Source: Gemmatimonadota bacterium
Lineage (GTDB): Bacteria; Gemmatimonadota; Gemmatimonadetes; Longimicrobiales; Gaopeijiaceae
Assembly: GCA_030827315.1 (NCBI GenBank)
Contig: JAURER010000001.1
Location: forward strand, 62,001 to 126,000
DNA: 64,000 nucleotides
Direction: 5' to 3'
Positions 19,845-29,166 of this stretch are shown one piece after another (position 1 is the stretch's first letter; the number at the start of each line of letters is the position of its first letter). The notes under the pieces were generated by a model that did no database searches, was not told the DNA's origin, and saw nothing but the letters and a program-made list of their open reading frames with translations. The position numbers and the translations under genes were made by a program.

Positions 19845-21296
19845 ATGACTTCCGACACGACCAAGGACGCAGCCTCCCTGTGGGGAGGACGCTTCGAGGA
19901 GGGCATGGCATCGGAGATGGTGCCCCTCAATCTGAGCCTCGGCGTCGATCAGCGCCTGTGGCGTGAAGACGTGCGGGGGAGCGTCGCGTGGGCAAGGGCG
20001 ATCGGGGCGGCGGGCGTGCTTGCGGACGACGAGGTCGAGGCGATCCTGACTGGTCTGGGGAGGGTCGCGGACCGCATCGAGCGCGAGGGGCTCGCCTCCG
20101 CCACGGAAGAGGACATCCACTCGGTCGTCGAGCGGATGCTCCGGGAGGAAGCCGGCGACGTGGCGGGGAAACTCCATACGGGTCGCTCGCGCAACGACCA
20201 GTCCGCCACGGGGGTCAGACTCTACGGCATGGGTGCGGTCGACCGAGTCACCTCGCTCGTGCTCGACCTGTGCGACGCGCTGCACGGGCTTGCCCAGCGG
20301 GGCGCCGACGTGATGATGCCCGGATACACCCACATGCAGCAGGCCCAGCCGATACGGGCGGGGCAGTGGGCCCTGAGCCATCTCTTCCCCCTCCTGCGCG
20401 ACGTCGAGCGCCTTCGCGCGGCCCGGGCCGCGGCCGCGGTGCTTCCGCTCGGATCCGGCGCCATCGCGGGGTGCCCTTTCCCCATCGATCGCGAGGCGCT
20501 GCGGGCCGAGCTCGGCTTCGATCGCGTGAGCGAAAATTCGGTCGACTCGGTCTCGGACCGTGACTGGATCTGCGACGTCGCCTTCGCCGGTTCGATGATC
20601 GGCGTGCACCTCTCCCGGCTGGCCGAGGATCTCGTCCTCTTCTCGAGCGTCGAGTTCGGCTTCGTGCGTCTTTCCGACGGGTTCAGCACCGGGTCGAGCC
20701 TGATGCCGCAGAAGCGGAACCCCGACGTGGCCGAGCTGGCCCGCGGCAAGTCGGGGCGCCTGGTCGGAAACTTGATGTCGCTCCTCACCCTGTTGAAGGG
20801 GCTGCCGACGAGCTACAACCGGGATCTCCAGGAAGACAAGGAGCCGCTGTTCGACACGGTCGACACGCTCCAGCTGACGTTGCCCGCGATGCGCGGCGCG
20901 ATCGCGACCGCCCGTTTCCGTCCCGAGCGGATGTCTGCGGTCATGGATGCGCAGCTCCTCGCCACGGATCTCGCCGACTATCTCGTTCGGCGCGGCGTGC
21001 CGTTCCGGACGACGCACGAAGTGGTCGGGCGTCTCGTCCGTCGGGCGGAGCAGCGCGGCGTGCGCCTGTCCGAACTCACGCTCGACGACTTCAGGGCCGA
21101 GGACCCGAACTTCGCGAGCGACGTCTTTGAGGTCTTCGACTGGGAGGCCTCCGCCGACGCCCGTGACGCCGCGGGGGGGACGTCGGCACGCGCCGTGCGG
21201 ACCCAGCTCGCCGACGCGCACGCTCGCGTCGCGGAGGCCCGTGCTGGAACGCATTCCCCCTCCTCCGTACATTCGGGCACGGAATGGACTGTATGA
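19845..21296 (+). CDS. argH: Argininosuccinate lyase
   Basis: LWGGRFEEGM..; HTGRSRNDQ; GSSLMPQKRNPDVAEL. Confidence 0.97.
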   Translation: MTSDTTKDAASLWGGRFEEGMASEMVPLNLSLGVDQRLWREDVRGSVAWARAIGAAGVLADDEVEAILTGLGRVADRIEREGLASATEEDIHSVVERMLREEAGDVAGKLHTGRSRNDQSATGVRLYGMGAVDRVTSLVLDLCDALHGLAQRGADVMMPGYTHMQQAQPIRAGQWALSHLFPLLRDVERLRAARAAAAVLPLGSGAIAGCPFPIDREALRAELGFDRVSENSVDSVSDRDWICDVAFAGSMIGVHLSRLAEDLVLFSSVEFGFVRLSDGFSTGSSLMPQKRNPDVAELARGKSGRLVGNLMSLLTLLKGLPTSYNRDLQEDKEPLFDTVDTLQLTLPAMRGAIATARFRPERMSAVMDAQLLATDLADYLVRRGVPFRTTHEVVGRLVRRAEQRGVRLSELTLDDFRAEDPNFASDVFEVFDWEASADARDAAGGTSARAVRTQLADAHARVAEARAGTHSPSSVHSGTEWTV

Positions 21297-21330
21297 TGGA
21301 ATCCGCCTCGTCACCTTCGTCGAGCGTCCC

Positions 21331-22041
21331 GTGCCGGAACCGCGCGTGAACCTGGAAGAGCTGAAGCGAAACGCCGCCCGTTCGGCCCTCTCCGAGGTGC
21401 GCGACGGCATGATTCTCGGCCTGGGTACGGGCAGCACCGTGCGGCATCTGGTGGAGCTCCTGGCGGAGGCCCTTTCCGAGGGAAGCCTGACCGATGTGGT
21501 CGGCGTGCCGACCTCGCTCCGTACCGAACGTCAGGCGCGCGACCTGGGCATCCCGCTGGTCGAACTCTCCAATCACCCGCGCCTGGACCTGACCATCGAC
21601 GGCGCCGACGAGATCTCGCCTGGTCTCGACCTCATCAAGGGGCTCGGTGGCGCGCTGCTTCGGGAGAAGATGGTCGCCCAGGCCTCGACGCGGCTGATCA
21701 TCATCTCCGACGACACGAAGCTGGTCACGCGCCTTGGCACTCGGTCGCCCCTGCCGGTCGAGGTCGTCGAGTGGTCGTGGGAAGCGCACGTCGAATTTCT
21801 CGAGAGGCTCGGCGCTTCGGTCGCGCTGCGGACGGGTTTGGACGGCGAGCCCGTCTGGAGCGACAACGGGAACCTCTTCCTCGACTGCGCCTTCTCCGGC
21901 GGCATCGAGGACGCGGAGGCGCTGGAACGGACGCTCGCGGCACGGGCGGGAGTCGTCGACACGGGTCTCTTTCTCGGAATGGCGGACCAGGCGGTGATCG
22001 CGGCCGCGGACGGGGTACGTCTCATGCGGCGAGACCGATGA
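21331..22041 (+). CDS. rpiA: Ribose-5-phosphate isomerase A
   Basis: ILGLGTGSTVRHLVELL; DLTIDGADEISPGLDLIKGLGGALLREKMVA; GTG start. Confidence 0.96.
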   Translation: MPEPRVNLEELKRNAARSALSEVRDGMILGLGTGSTVRHLVELLAEALSEGSLTDVVGVPTSLRTERQARDLGIPLVELSNHPRLDLTIDGADEISPGLDLIKGLGGALLREKMVAQASTRLIIISDDTKLVTRLGTRSPLPVEVVEWSWEAHVEFLERLGASVALRTGLDGEPVWSDNGNLFLDCAFSGGIEDAEALERTLAARAGVVDTGLFLGMADQAVIAAADGVRLMRRDR

Positions 22042-22694
22042 AGATCGCGCCGTCGATCCTCTCGGCCGACTTCTCGCGACTCGGCGAAGAGATCCGGGCC
22101 GTCGAGGCGGGGGGGGCCGACTGGATTCACGTCGACGTGATGGACGGGCACTTCGTTCCGAACATTACCATCGGGCCGGTCGTCGTGCGCGGCGCACGCA
22201 GCGCGACCGGCCTTCCGCTCGACGTTCACCTGATGATCGAGGATCCCGACCGCTATCTCGAGGACTTCGCGCGCGCCGGTGCCGCGGTGATCACGGTCCA
22301 TCAGGAGGCGTGCCGTCATCTGCACCGGACGATCCACCGGATCCGGGAGCTCGGTGTGAGCGCCGGCGTCGCGCTGAATCCCGCGACCCCGCTCGAGGCG
22401 GTCCAGGACATTCTCGCGGATGTCGACATGCTCCTCGTGATGTCGGTGAATCCGGGGTTCGGCGGGCAGTCCTACATCCCGGCCAGTACCGGCAAGGTCC
22501 GTCGCGCCCGGGCCATGCTCGACGAGATCGGATCTCACGCGCTGATCGAAGTGGATGGAGGAGTCGACGTCTCGAACGCCGCCGCGCTCGCGGCGGCCGG
22601 GGCCAGCGTACTCGTGGCGGGCTCGGCGGTGTACGGCCACGCGCAGGGACCGGCGGCCGGCGTGCGTGCGATCCGCGGTGCGCTCGGCGCTTAA
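22038..22694 (+). CDS. rpe: Ribulose-phosphate 3-epimerase
   Basis: MKIAPSILSADFSRLGEEI..WIHVDVMDGHFVPNITIGP..VMSVNPGFGGQSYIP..IEVDGGV. Confidence 0.97.
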   Translation: MKIAPSILSADFSRLGEEIRAVEAGGADWIHVDVMDGHFVPNITIGPVVVRGARSATGLPLDVHLMIEDPDRYLEDFARAGAAVITVHQEACRHLHRTIHRIRELGVSAGVALNPATPLEAVQDILADVDMLLVMSVNPGFGGQSYIPASTGKVRRARAMLDEIGSHALIEVDGGVDVSNAAALAAAGASVLVAGSAVYGHAQGPAAGVRAIRGALGA

Positions 22695-22764
22695 AAGAAT
22701 GGCACCCCGTTAACCGGGGACTTAAACTAAGTTGTCGAGCCGTGACTCCCCCCTTCCACCCGAC

Positions 22765-23142
22765 ATGACCGAACCGTGTGTGATCGACGTTCGGGCTCTC
22801 GAACGTCTCGAGGAGTGGGGTGGCGACAAGCGCGCCTCTCAGATGGTGCGGCTGTTCCTCAAGAACTCCGGAATGAGGATGGATCAGATCCGTGCGGGGG
22901 TGGCGAACAGCGATTCCGGCCAAACCGAGCGGGGTGCGCACTCACTGAAGTCCAGCGCCGCCTACATAGGCGCCGAGCATCTTCGGACGCTCGCCACGGA
23001 CGTCGAGGGTGCCGCGCTCGATGGACAGCATGAACGGCTCCGCGCGCTGTTGCCGCAGATGGAAGTGGCCTACGCGGCGGTGATCGGTGAACTGGAGTCG
23101 ATCGAAAAGACGCGGCCCTTGGAAGTGATAGACGAGTCCTGA
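22765..23142 (+). CDS. Hpt domain phosphotransfer protein
   Basis: Four-helix Hpt pattern with RGAHSLKSSAAYIGAEHLRTL. Confidence 0.9.
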   Translation: MTEPCVIDVRALERLEEWGGDKRASQMVRLFLKNSGMRMDQIRAGVANSDSGQTERGAHSLKSSAAYIGAEHLRTLATDVEGAALDGQHERLRALLPQMEVAYAAVIGELESIEKTRPLEVIDES

Positions 23143-23150
23143 AAGGTGCC

Positions 23151-23525
23151 ATGAATCCGAAAGTCGCGGTCGTAGAAGACAATCCGGACAATCGAATGCT
23201 CGTGCAGGCCCTCCTCGAGGACCGCTACGACCTCACCGAGTACGAGACCGGTGTGGAGGCGATCGCCGGATTGCCCGGCAACGTTCCGGATGTCGTTCTT
23301 CTCGACATCTCCCTTCCGGAGATGGACGGCACTCAAGTGCTGGCCTGGATGCGCGAGCAGGACGCTCTGCGTGGCCTGCCGGTGATCGCGCTCACCGCCC
23401 ACGCCATGGCGAGTGACCGCGAGAAATACCTGTCCATCGGCTTCGATGACTACGTCACGAAGCCCATCATCGATGAGAACATCCTCATCGAGGCAATCGA
23501 ACGTTGCCTGAACCCGACGGGCTGA
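23151..23525 (+). CDS. Response regulator, stand-alone receiver domain
   Basis: VAVVEDNPDNRMLVQALLED..DVVLLDISLPEMDG..PVIALTAHAM..DDYVTKPI. Confidence 0.95.
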   Translation: MNPKVAVVEDNPDNRMLVQALLEDRYDLTEYETGVEAIAGLPGNVPDVVLLDISLPEMDGTQVLAWMREQDALRGLPVIALTAHAMASDREKYLSIGFDDYVTKPIIDENILIEAIERCLNPTG

Positions 23526-26500
23526 GAGCGGGCACGGGAACCCTCCGCGGCCAGGCGGCTGTCGACCTTGTCGCACTCGCGGGCGGCTCCACGGAAGACG
23601 ACGTACTGGGTCCGGAACGGGCCCTCGAGCACTCGGGCCTCTACGCAGCCGTCTTTCTGATTCTCGTGGGCGGCTCGCTGCTGCTGCAGGGCAGGCCCGG
23701 CGTGGTCCACTCCGATGGGGGGGGCACCATCCACACGGTGATCGAGGCGCTGGGCACCATCCTGGCGTTCATCGTGGGAGCCCTGTCGCTGGTGCGTTAC
23801 TACAGCCGCAAGCAGGCGACCTTCCTGCTCATCGGGTGCGGCTTCCTCGGTGCGGCGATCCTGGATCTGAACCACGTGATCGGGACGACGCCGTGGATCG
23901 TGTGGCGACGGACGTGGGGTGACGTCGAGGCGGAGGCCGCCCTGTACGCCTGGACCTGGACGGCGGGGCGCGTCTTTCTTTCGGTGTTCCTCTTCATGAG
24001 CCTCCTCGCGTGGCGCCAGGAGGTCCGCGAGTCTCGCGAGGAGGTCATGTCCGAAATTCCGGTCTACCTGACCGCGCTCGCGCTGACCATCGCCAATCTC
24101 CTCTTCTTCGACCTGGCCGAGCTGCCGCTCCTGGCGCGCCTCGGGTCCGTGTGGCGCCCGGGGGAAGCCGTTCCGGCGATCTTCTTCCTGCTCGCCCTCG
24201 TGGGCTTCTACCGCAAGGGCCGTTGGCGCAGGGACGAGTTCGAGCACTGGCTCCTCGTGTCGCTGATCGTTGCGATGATGGTCGACGGGGCCTACATGGC
24301 GTTTTCCCGGCAACTGTCGGACGCCATGTTCCTCGCGGCACATCTTCTGAAGGTCGTCAGCTATCTGGCGATTCTGGTCGGGCTCCTCACGAGCGTGCAC
24401 GCCACCTTCACGCGCGAGGCGCTCGTTCTCGGTGCCCTGACCAAGTCGAACGACGCGCTCGCCCGGGAGGTGGACTTCCGCGCGAAGACCGAGCGCGCGG
24501 TCAAGGAGACGAGCGAGCGACTCCAGCGCTTCCTCGACAATGCCAACGACCTGATTCAGAGCGTCGCGCCGGACGGACGCTTTCTGTACGTCAACACGGC
24601 CTGGAAGAGGTCGCTCGGGTACTCCGACGACGACCTCGACCGCATGACGCTCTTTCAGGTCGTGCACCCCGCACACCGGCCGGCGCTCGAGGCCGAGCTG
24701 CGACGCGTGCTGGACGGCGGCGAGCCGCGCCGCTTCAACACGGAGTATGTGGCCGCCGACGGGCGCCTCGTGATCCTCTCCGGCAGCACCCAGGCGCAGA
24801 TCGTGGGTGACCGGGCCGTCGCGACGCAAAGCATTCTGCGCGACGTCACCGAGCAGCGCCTCGCGGAACGCAGGCTCGACGAGTCTCAGCGGAACCTGGA
24901 AGCGCTCGTCGAAAACACCGGCGACTCGATCTGGTCCGTCGATCGCGACCACCGCCTCATCACGCTCAACTCGGCGTTCTCGCTGGCGGTCGAGGCCCGA
25001 ACCAACCGCGAGCCCCGTGCGGGATTGCTTCCATCGGAAGTCTTCCCCGACGCCGCGGACGCCCAGTGGTACCGTGAACTCTACGACCGCACGCTGGCCG
25101 GGGAGCGTCACGTCGCGGTGCGTTCGGACTACGTCGACGGACGGCTCAGGTACTTCGAACTCTACGCCAACCCGATCCACTCCATGGAAGGCGTGTCGGG
25201 TGCGGTCTTCTTCGGCAAGGACGTCACGCAGCGGGTCCGCGCCGAGGAGGCTCTCCAGATGGCGAAGGACGAAGCCGAGGCGGCGAACAAGGCGAAGAGC
25301 GACTTTCTCGCCAGCATGAGTCACGAGTTGCGGACGCCGCTCAATTCGGTCATCGGATTCACGAATGTCCTTCGCAAGAACAAGGACGGGCGGCTCGACG
25401 AGAAGGACCTCGGATTCCTGAACCGCGTCCTGTCCAATGGCAAGCATCTCCTCGCTCTGATCAACGAGGTCCTCGACCTCGCAAAGGTCGAGGCGGGCCG
25501 GATGGAGCTCATCATCGAAGAGGTCGACCTCGCGCATCTGTGCGTGGAAACGGTCCAGCAGCTCGAGGGGCAGGCCAGGGCGAAGGATGGGGCCGTGCGG
25601 CTCCAGGCGGACATGCCGGACGACGTCGCGCCGGTGGCGACCGACTCGGCCAAGCTCAAGCAGGTGATCATCAACCTCGTGGGCAACGCGCTCAAATTCA
25701 CCCACGAGGGTTCGGTCACGGTGCGCCTCGAGGTCGCGTCCGACGGGCGAACGCCGACGGCGATCGCCGTCGAGGATACCGGCATCGGCATTCCGGCGGA
25801 TCGGCTCGGGGCGATCTTCGAGGCGTTCCAGCAGGCGGAGGCCGGCACGTCGCGGAAGTACGGGGGAACCGGACTCGGACTCGCGCTTTCGCGGTCGATC
25901 TGTCTGCTGATGGGTTACGATCTCATCGTGGAGTCGCGGGAGGGGAAGGGGTCCACGTTCCGTATCGTCATGGGACAGCGCGTCGAGCGCGCCGTTCGCC
26001 CCGCCGAATCGGACGCAGGCCATGTCCCCAAGGCGGTCGGCCAGGCTGAGGCGCCCCCACCGGTGGCCTCCGGCGCCGGAGTGCCCAAGGTTGGCGAGCC
26101 CGCCCGAAAGAAGCGGACCGACGACCAGCGGCACCCCCCGGCACCGCGCCCCACCTGGGCGGATTTCAAGGTTCTGGTCGTCGACGATGACGCGGATTCC
26201 CGAGTGCTGATCTCGCACTTCCTCGAGGACTTCGGTTGCCAGGTGTTCACGGCCGCGAGCGGCGAAGAGGGATTGCGCCTGGCTCGGGAGCACAGTCCGG
26301 ACCTCATGACGCTCGACCTCATCATGCCGGGCGTGACGGGCTGGGAGTTGCTCAAGCACATGAAGTCGGATCCGGCACTCCGGGCGATTCCGGTGGTCGT
26401 GATCAGCGTCGTGGCCAACGAGGGGCGAGGGAAGCTGCTCGGCGCCGTCGACCTGATCACCAAGCCGTTCGAGCGGGAGGACCTGCTCCGGGTGCTCTGG

Positions 26501-26905
26501 CGCAATCTGGGCCGGCAGCGCGGCGGTCGCGTCATGATCATGATGGCCGATGAGGCGTCCCGGAACGCGATGGAGGCGGTCGTCCGGGCGTGCGGGCTGG
26601 AGCCCTCGGTCTGCGAGGGCGGCGATCTGATGGCGCGGATCCGCCAACTGGGGCCGGACGCGGTGGTGATGGATCTCGAGGTCGACGGCCTGCCGGGCCT
26701 GCCTTCCCTGCTCGAGCTCCGGGCGGACCGCCTTCACACGGGTCTCCCTGCGCTGGTGGTCACGCACGGCGCCCTGAACGAGAAGGAGCGTCAGATCATC
26801 GCGGACCTCGCGACGCTTCACAGCGACCTGGCCGGGGCTCCCGAGGCGCTCCGGAAGCTGCTGGTCGCCTCGTTTCCGCTGGCTGCCTCGGGAAAGGAGG
26901 CGTAG
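23504..26905 (+). CDS. Membrane hybrid histidine kinase (multi-TM sensor, PAS repeats, HisKA, HATPase, REC plus degenerate second REC)
   Basis: Multi-TM N-terminus; SHELRTPLNSVIGFTNVL; VGNALKFTHEGSVTV; YGGTGLGLALSR; VVDDDADSRVLI..; TTG start overlapping upstream REC gene. Confidence 0.92.
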   Translation: MPEPDGLRAGTGTLRGQAAVDLVALAGGSTEDDVLGPERALEHSGLYAAVFLILVGGSLLLQGRPGVVHSDGGGTIHTVIEALGTILAFIVGALSLVRYYSRKQATFLLIGCGFLGAAILDLNHVIGTTPWIVWRRTWGDVEAEAALYAWTWTAGRVFLSVFLFMSLLAWRQEVRESREEVMSEIPVYLTALALTIANLLFFDLAELPLLARLGSVWRPGEAVPAIFFLLALVGFYRKGRWRRDEFEHWLLVSLIVAMMVDGAYMAFSRQLSDAMFLAAHLLKVVSYLAILVGLLTSVHATFTREALVLGALTKSNDALAREVDFRAKTERAVKETSERLQRFLDNANDLIQSVAPDGRFLYVNTAWKRSLGYSDDDLDRMTLFQVVHPAHRPALEAELRRVLDGGEPRRFNTEYVAADGRLVILSGSTQAQIVGDRAVATQSILRDVTEQRLAERRLDESQRNLEALVENTGDSIWSVDRDHRLITLNSAFSLAVEARTNREPRAGLLPSEVFPDAADAQWYRELYDRTLAGERHVAVRSDYVDGRLRYFELYANPIHSMEGVSGAVFFGKDVTQRVRAEEALQMAKDEAEAANKAKSDFLASMSHELRTPLNSVIGFTNVLRKNKDGRLDEKDLGFLNRVLSNGKHLLALINEVLDLAKVEAGRMELIIEEVDLAHLCVETVQQLEGQARAKDGAVRLQADMPDDVAPVATDSAKLKQVIINLVGNALKFTHEGSVTVRLEVASDGRTPTAIAVEDTGIGIPADRLGAIFEAFQQAEAGTSRKYGGTGLGLALSRSICLLMGYDLIVESREGKGSTFRIVMGQRVERAVRPAESDAGHVPKAVGQAEAPPPVASGAGVPKVGEPARKKRTDDQRHPPAPRPTWADFKVLVVDDDADSRVLISHFLEDFGCQVFTAASGEEGLRLAREHSPDLMTLDLIMPGVTGWELLKHMKSDPALRAIPVVVISVVANEGRGKLLGAVDLITKPFEREDLLRVLWRNLGRQRGGRVMIMMADEASRNAMEAVVRACGLEPSVCEGGDLMARIRQLGPDAVVMDLEVDGLPGLPSLLELRADRLHTGLPALVVTHGALNEKERQIIADLATLHSDLAGAPEALRKLLVASFPLAASGKEA

Positions 26906-26978
26906 TGATCGACCAGGCCGGAAATCCCCCGCCCATGACGGGTCGCGGATTCGACGTAGAGACACAGGGCCGGGTCCG

Positions 26979-27692
26979 GTGACCGACCTCCTCCGGGCGA
27001 TGCTCCCGTCTCCCGTGACCATCGCCGTCGTCGGCGCGGCGGCACTGGCGCTCGGGGGGGGCGCGGCATGGGTCGTTGCGCGGCTTCGGGTCCGGGGTGT
27101 CCGGGTCGCCTACACGCGAAAGGTGTTCCACTTCACGATCTTCACCGCGGCCGCCGTCGTGCACGCCACGTGGGACCTCGCCGGTACCGTCGTCTTCGGT
27201 ATGGTGATCGCCGCACTCGTCCTGGCAGCCGTCCGAAGGGGGGAGGGAGACGGCTTCTACGAGGCGCTCGCGCGGGACTCCGACCGGCCACATCGCTCCC
27301 TCTTCATCCTCGTCCCGCTCGTCACGACGGCCGTGGGAGGACTCGCCTCCGCCCTCCTCGCCGGGCCCCATGCCGCGGTGGGGTACCTCGCGGCCGGGTG
27401 GGGTGATGCGGTCGGTGAGCCCGTGGGGGCGCGCTGGGGCCGCCACCCGTACCGGGTGCCTTCGCTCGCCGGCGTGCCGGCCACGCGCACCCTGGAGGGG
27501 TCCTTCGCGGTATTCCTCATGGCGAGCGCCGGCTCCGCGGCGGCCCTCGGCTCGCTTGGGGACGCCCCGTGGTGGGGGTGGTTGGCCTGCGGGCTGGTCG
27601 CGGCCACCACGGAGGCCATAAGCACCCACGGACTCGACAATCTCACCGTCCAGATCGTCCCGTCACTCTTCGCCGCATGGCTCCTCGCCTGA
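26979..27692 (+). CDS. Membrane phosphatidate cytidylyltransferase / polyprenol kinase-like protein
   Basis: Multi-TM; GWGDAVGEPVGARWGRHPYRV; RTLEGSFAVF; STHGLDNLTVQIVPS. Confidence 0.75.
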   Translation: MTDLLRAMLPSPVTIAVVGAAALALGGGAAWVVARLRVRGVRVAYTRKVFHFTIFTAAAVVHATWDLAGTVVFGMVIAALVLAAVRRGEGDGFYEALARDSDRPHRSLFILVPLVTTAVGGLASALLAGPHAAVGYLAAGWGDAVGEPVGARWGRHPYRVPSLAGVPATRTLEGSFAVFLMASAGSAAALGSLGDAPWWGWLACGLVAATTEAISTHGLDNLTVQIVPSLFAAWLLA

Positions 27693-27786
27693 TGGCTCGC
27701 ATGAGGCCGTGCGACGCGGTAAACTCCCTCTATGCTCACGGGTAGTCGGACCCGGACAAGCCCCTGAACACGGCCTGCGGCCATCC

Positions 27787-29166
27787 ATGCGCTTCACCTT
27801 CCGCACCGAGCTCCCGCACCACACGCCGGAGCAGGTCTTCGACTGGCACGAGCGGCCCGGCGCACTCGAGCGCCTCACCCCACCGTGGGGGGACGTCCAG
27901 GTGCTGCACCGCTCGGGGGGGATCGAGGACGGCGGCAAGGTGAGCCTCCGGCTCAGGCGGGGCCCCACGAGCTTCCGCTGGGACCTGCGGCACCGCGACT
28001 ACGTCTACGGAAGGCAGTTCCGGGACGAGCAGGTGAGCGGGCCGATGAAGAGCTGGGTCCACACGCACTCCTTCCTCCCCCGCGACGGGGGAGGGACGGT
28101 CGCCCAGGACGAGATCGACGTCGAGCCCCCCCTTGGCGCCGCCGGCGCCGCGTTCGCTCCGTCGCTCATCCGTGGTGAGCTCGAGCGGTTGTTCCGTTTT
28201 CGGTACCAGCGTCTCTTTACCGACCTCTCCCGGCACGCCGCATTCGCCGAGCGCAAGCGACTCAAGGTGGCGATCACGGGCGCGTCCGGGCTCGTCGGGG
28301 CCAGCCTCCGGGACTTCCTCACGACCGGCGGGCATCGCGTGGTCTCCCTCGTTCGCGACAGCCGCAAGCTTGAAGAGGGGACGATCTTCTGGAATCCCGC
28401 TGCGGGCGTGCTCGACCCCGCGGACCTGGAGGGCGTGGACGCCGTCGTTCACCTCGCGGGCACGTCCATCGCCGACGGGCGCTGGACGGACGAGCGCCGA
28501 CGGGCCATCAAGCAGAGCCGCGCGCGTGGCACGGAGCTCCTCGCGCGCACCTTGGCCACGATGCGTGACGGGCCGCGGACGCTCATTTCGGCTTCCGCCG
28601 TGGGATACTACGGTGACCGCGGGGATCGGGTGGTGGACGAGAGCGAGCCCTCGGGCAAGGGCTTCCTCGCCGAGGTCTGCCGGGCCTGGGAGGGGGCGGT
28701 GCAGCCGGCCGAGCGAGCCGGCCTTCGGGTGGTCCGCCTGAGAATCGGGGTCGTGCTCTCGCCCAGGGGTGGCGCACTCGGCCAGATGCTCCTCCCCTTC
28801 AAGCTCGGCGCCGGTGGGCGGCTCGGGTCGGGCAAGCAGTACCTGAGCTGGATCGACCTGGACGACCTGGTCGGGCTCATGCACCATGCGCTGTATGACG
28901 GCACCCTCCGTGGACCGGTCAACGCCACGGCGCCCAACCCCGTCACCAACGCCGTCTTCACGTCCGCTCTGGGCCGCGCGCTCGGCCGTCCCACCGTGCT
29001 CCCCGTTCCGGCGCTGGCCGTGAAGGCGCTGTTCGGCGACCTCGGGACCGAGGCGCTCCTCTGGGGGCAGCGCGTGATGCCGGAGAAGGCTGCGCGCGCC
29101 GGCTTCGACTTCTTCTACGAGGGTGTCGAGGAGTCGCTACGATTCCAGCTCGGCCGCATGGAGTGA
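27787..29166 (+). CDS. SRPBCC domain fused to NAD-dependent epimerase (TIGR01777/SDR39U1 type)
   Basis: N-terminal FRTELPHHTPEQVFDWHERPGALERLTPPWG; then VAITGASGLVGASLRDFLTTGGHRVVSLVR.. VHLAGTSIADGRWT. Confidence 0.9.
   Translation: MRFTFRTELPHHTPEQVFDWHERPGALERLTPPWGDVQVLHRSGGIEDGGKVSLRLRRGPTSFRWDLRHRDYVYGRQFRDEQVSGPMKSWVHTHSFLPRDGGGTVAQDEIDVEPPLGAAGAAFAPSLIRGELERLFRFRYQRLFTDLSRHAAFAERKRLKVAITGASGLVGASLRDFLTTGGHRVVSLVRDSRKLEEGTIFWNPAAGVLDPADLEGVDAVVHLAGTSIADGRWTDERRRAIKQSRARGTELLARTLATMRDGPRTLISASAVGYYGDRGDRVVDESEPSGKGFLAEVCRAWEGAVQPAERAGLRVVRLRIGVVLSPRGGALGQMLLPFKLGAGGRLGSGKQYLSWIDLDDLVGLMHHALYDGTLRGPVNATAPNPVTNAVFTSALGRALGRPTVLPVPALAVKALFGDLGTEALLWGQRVMPEKAARAGFDFFYEGVEESLRFQLGRME

Noticed and set aside
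23450-27022. 1190-aa minus-strand ORF
   Set aside because: Exact antisense shadow of the hybrid kinase; low-complexity R/P/G/D/E composition with no motifs, a typical high-GC antisense ORF.
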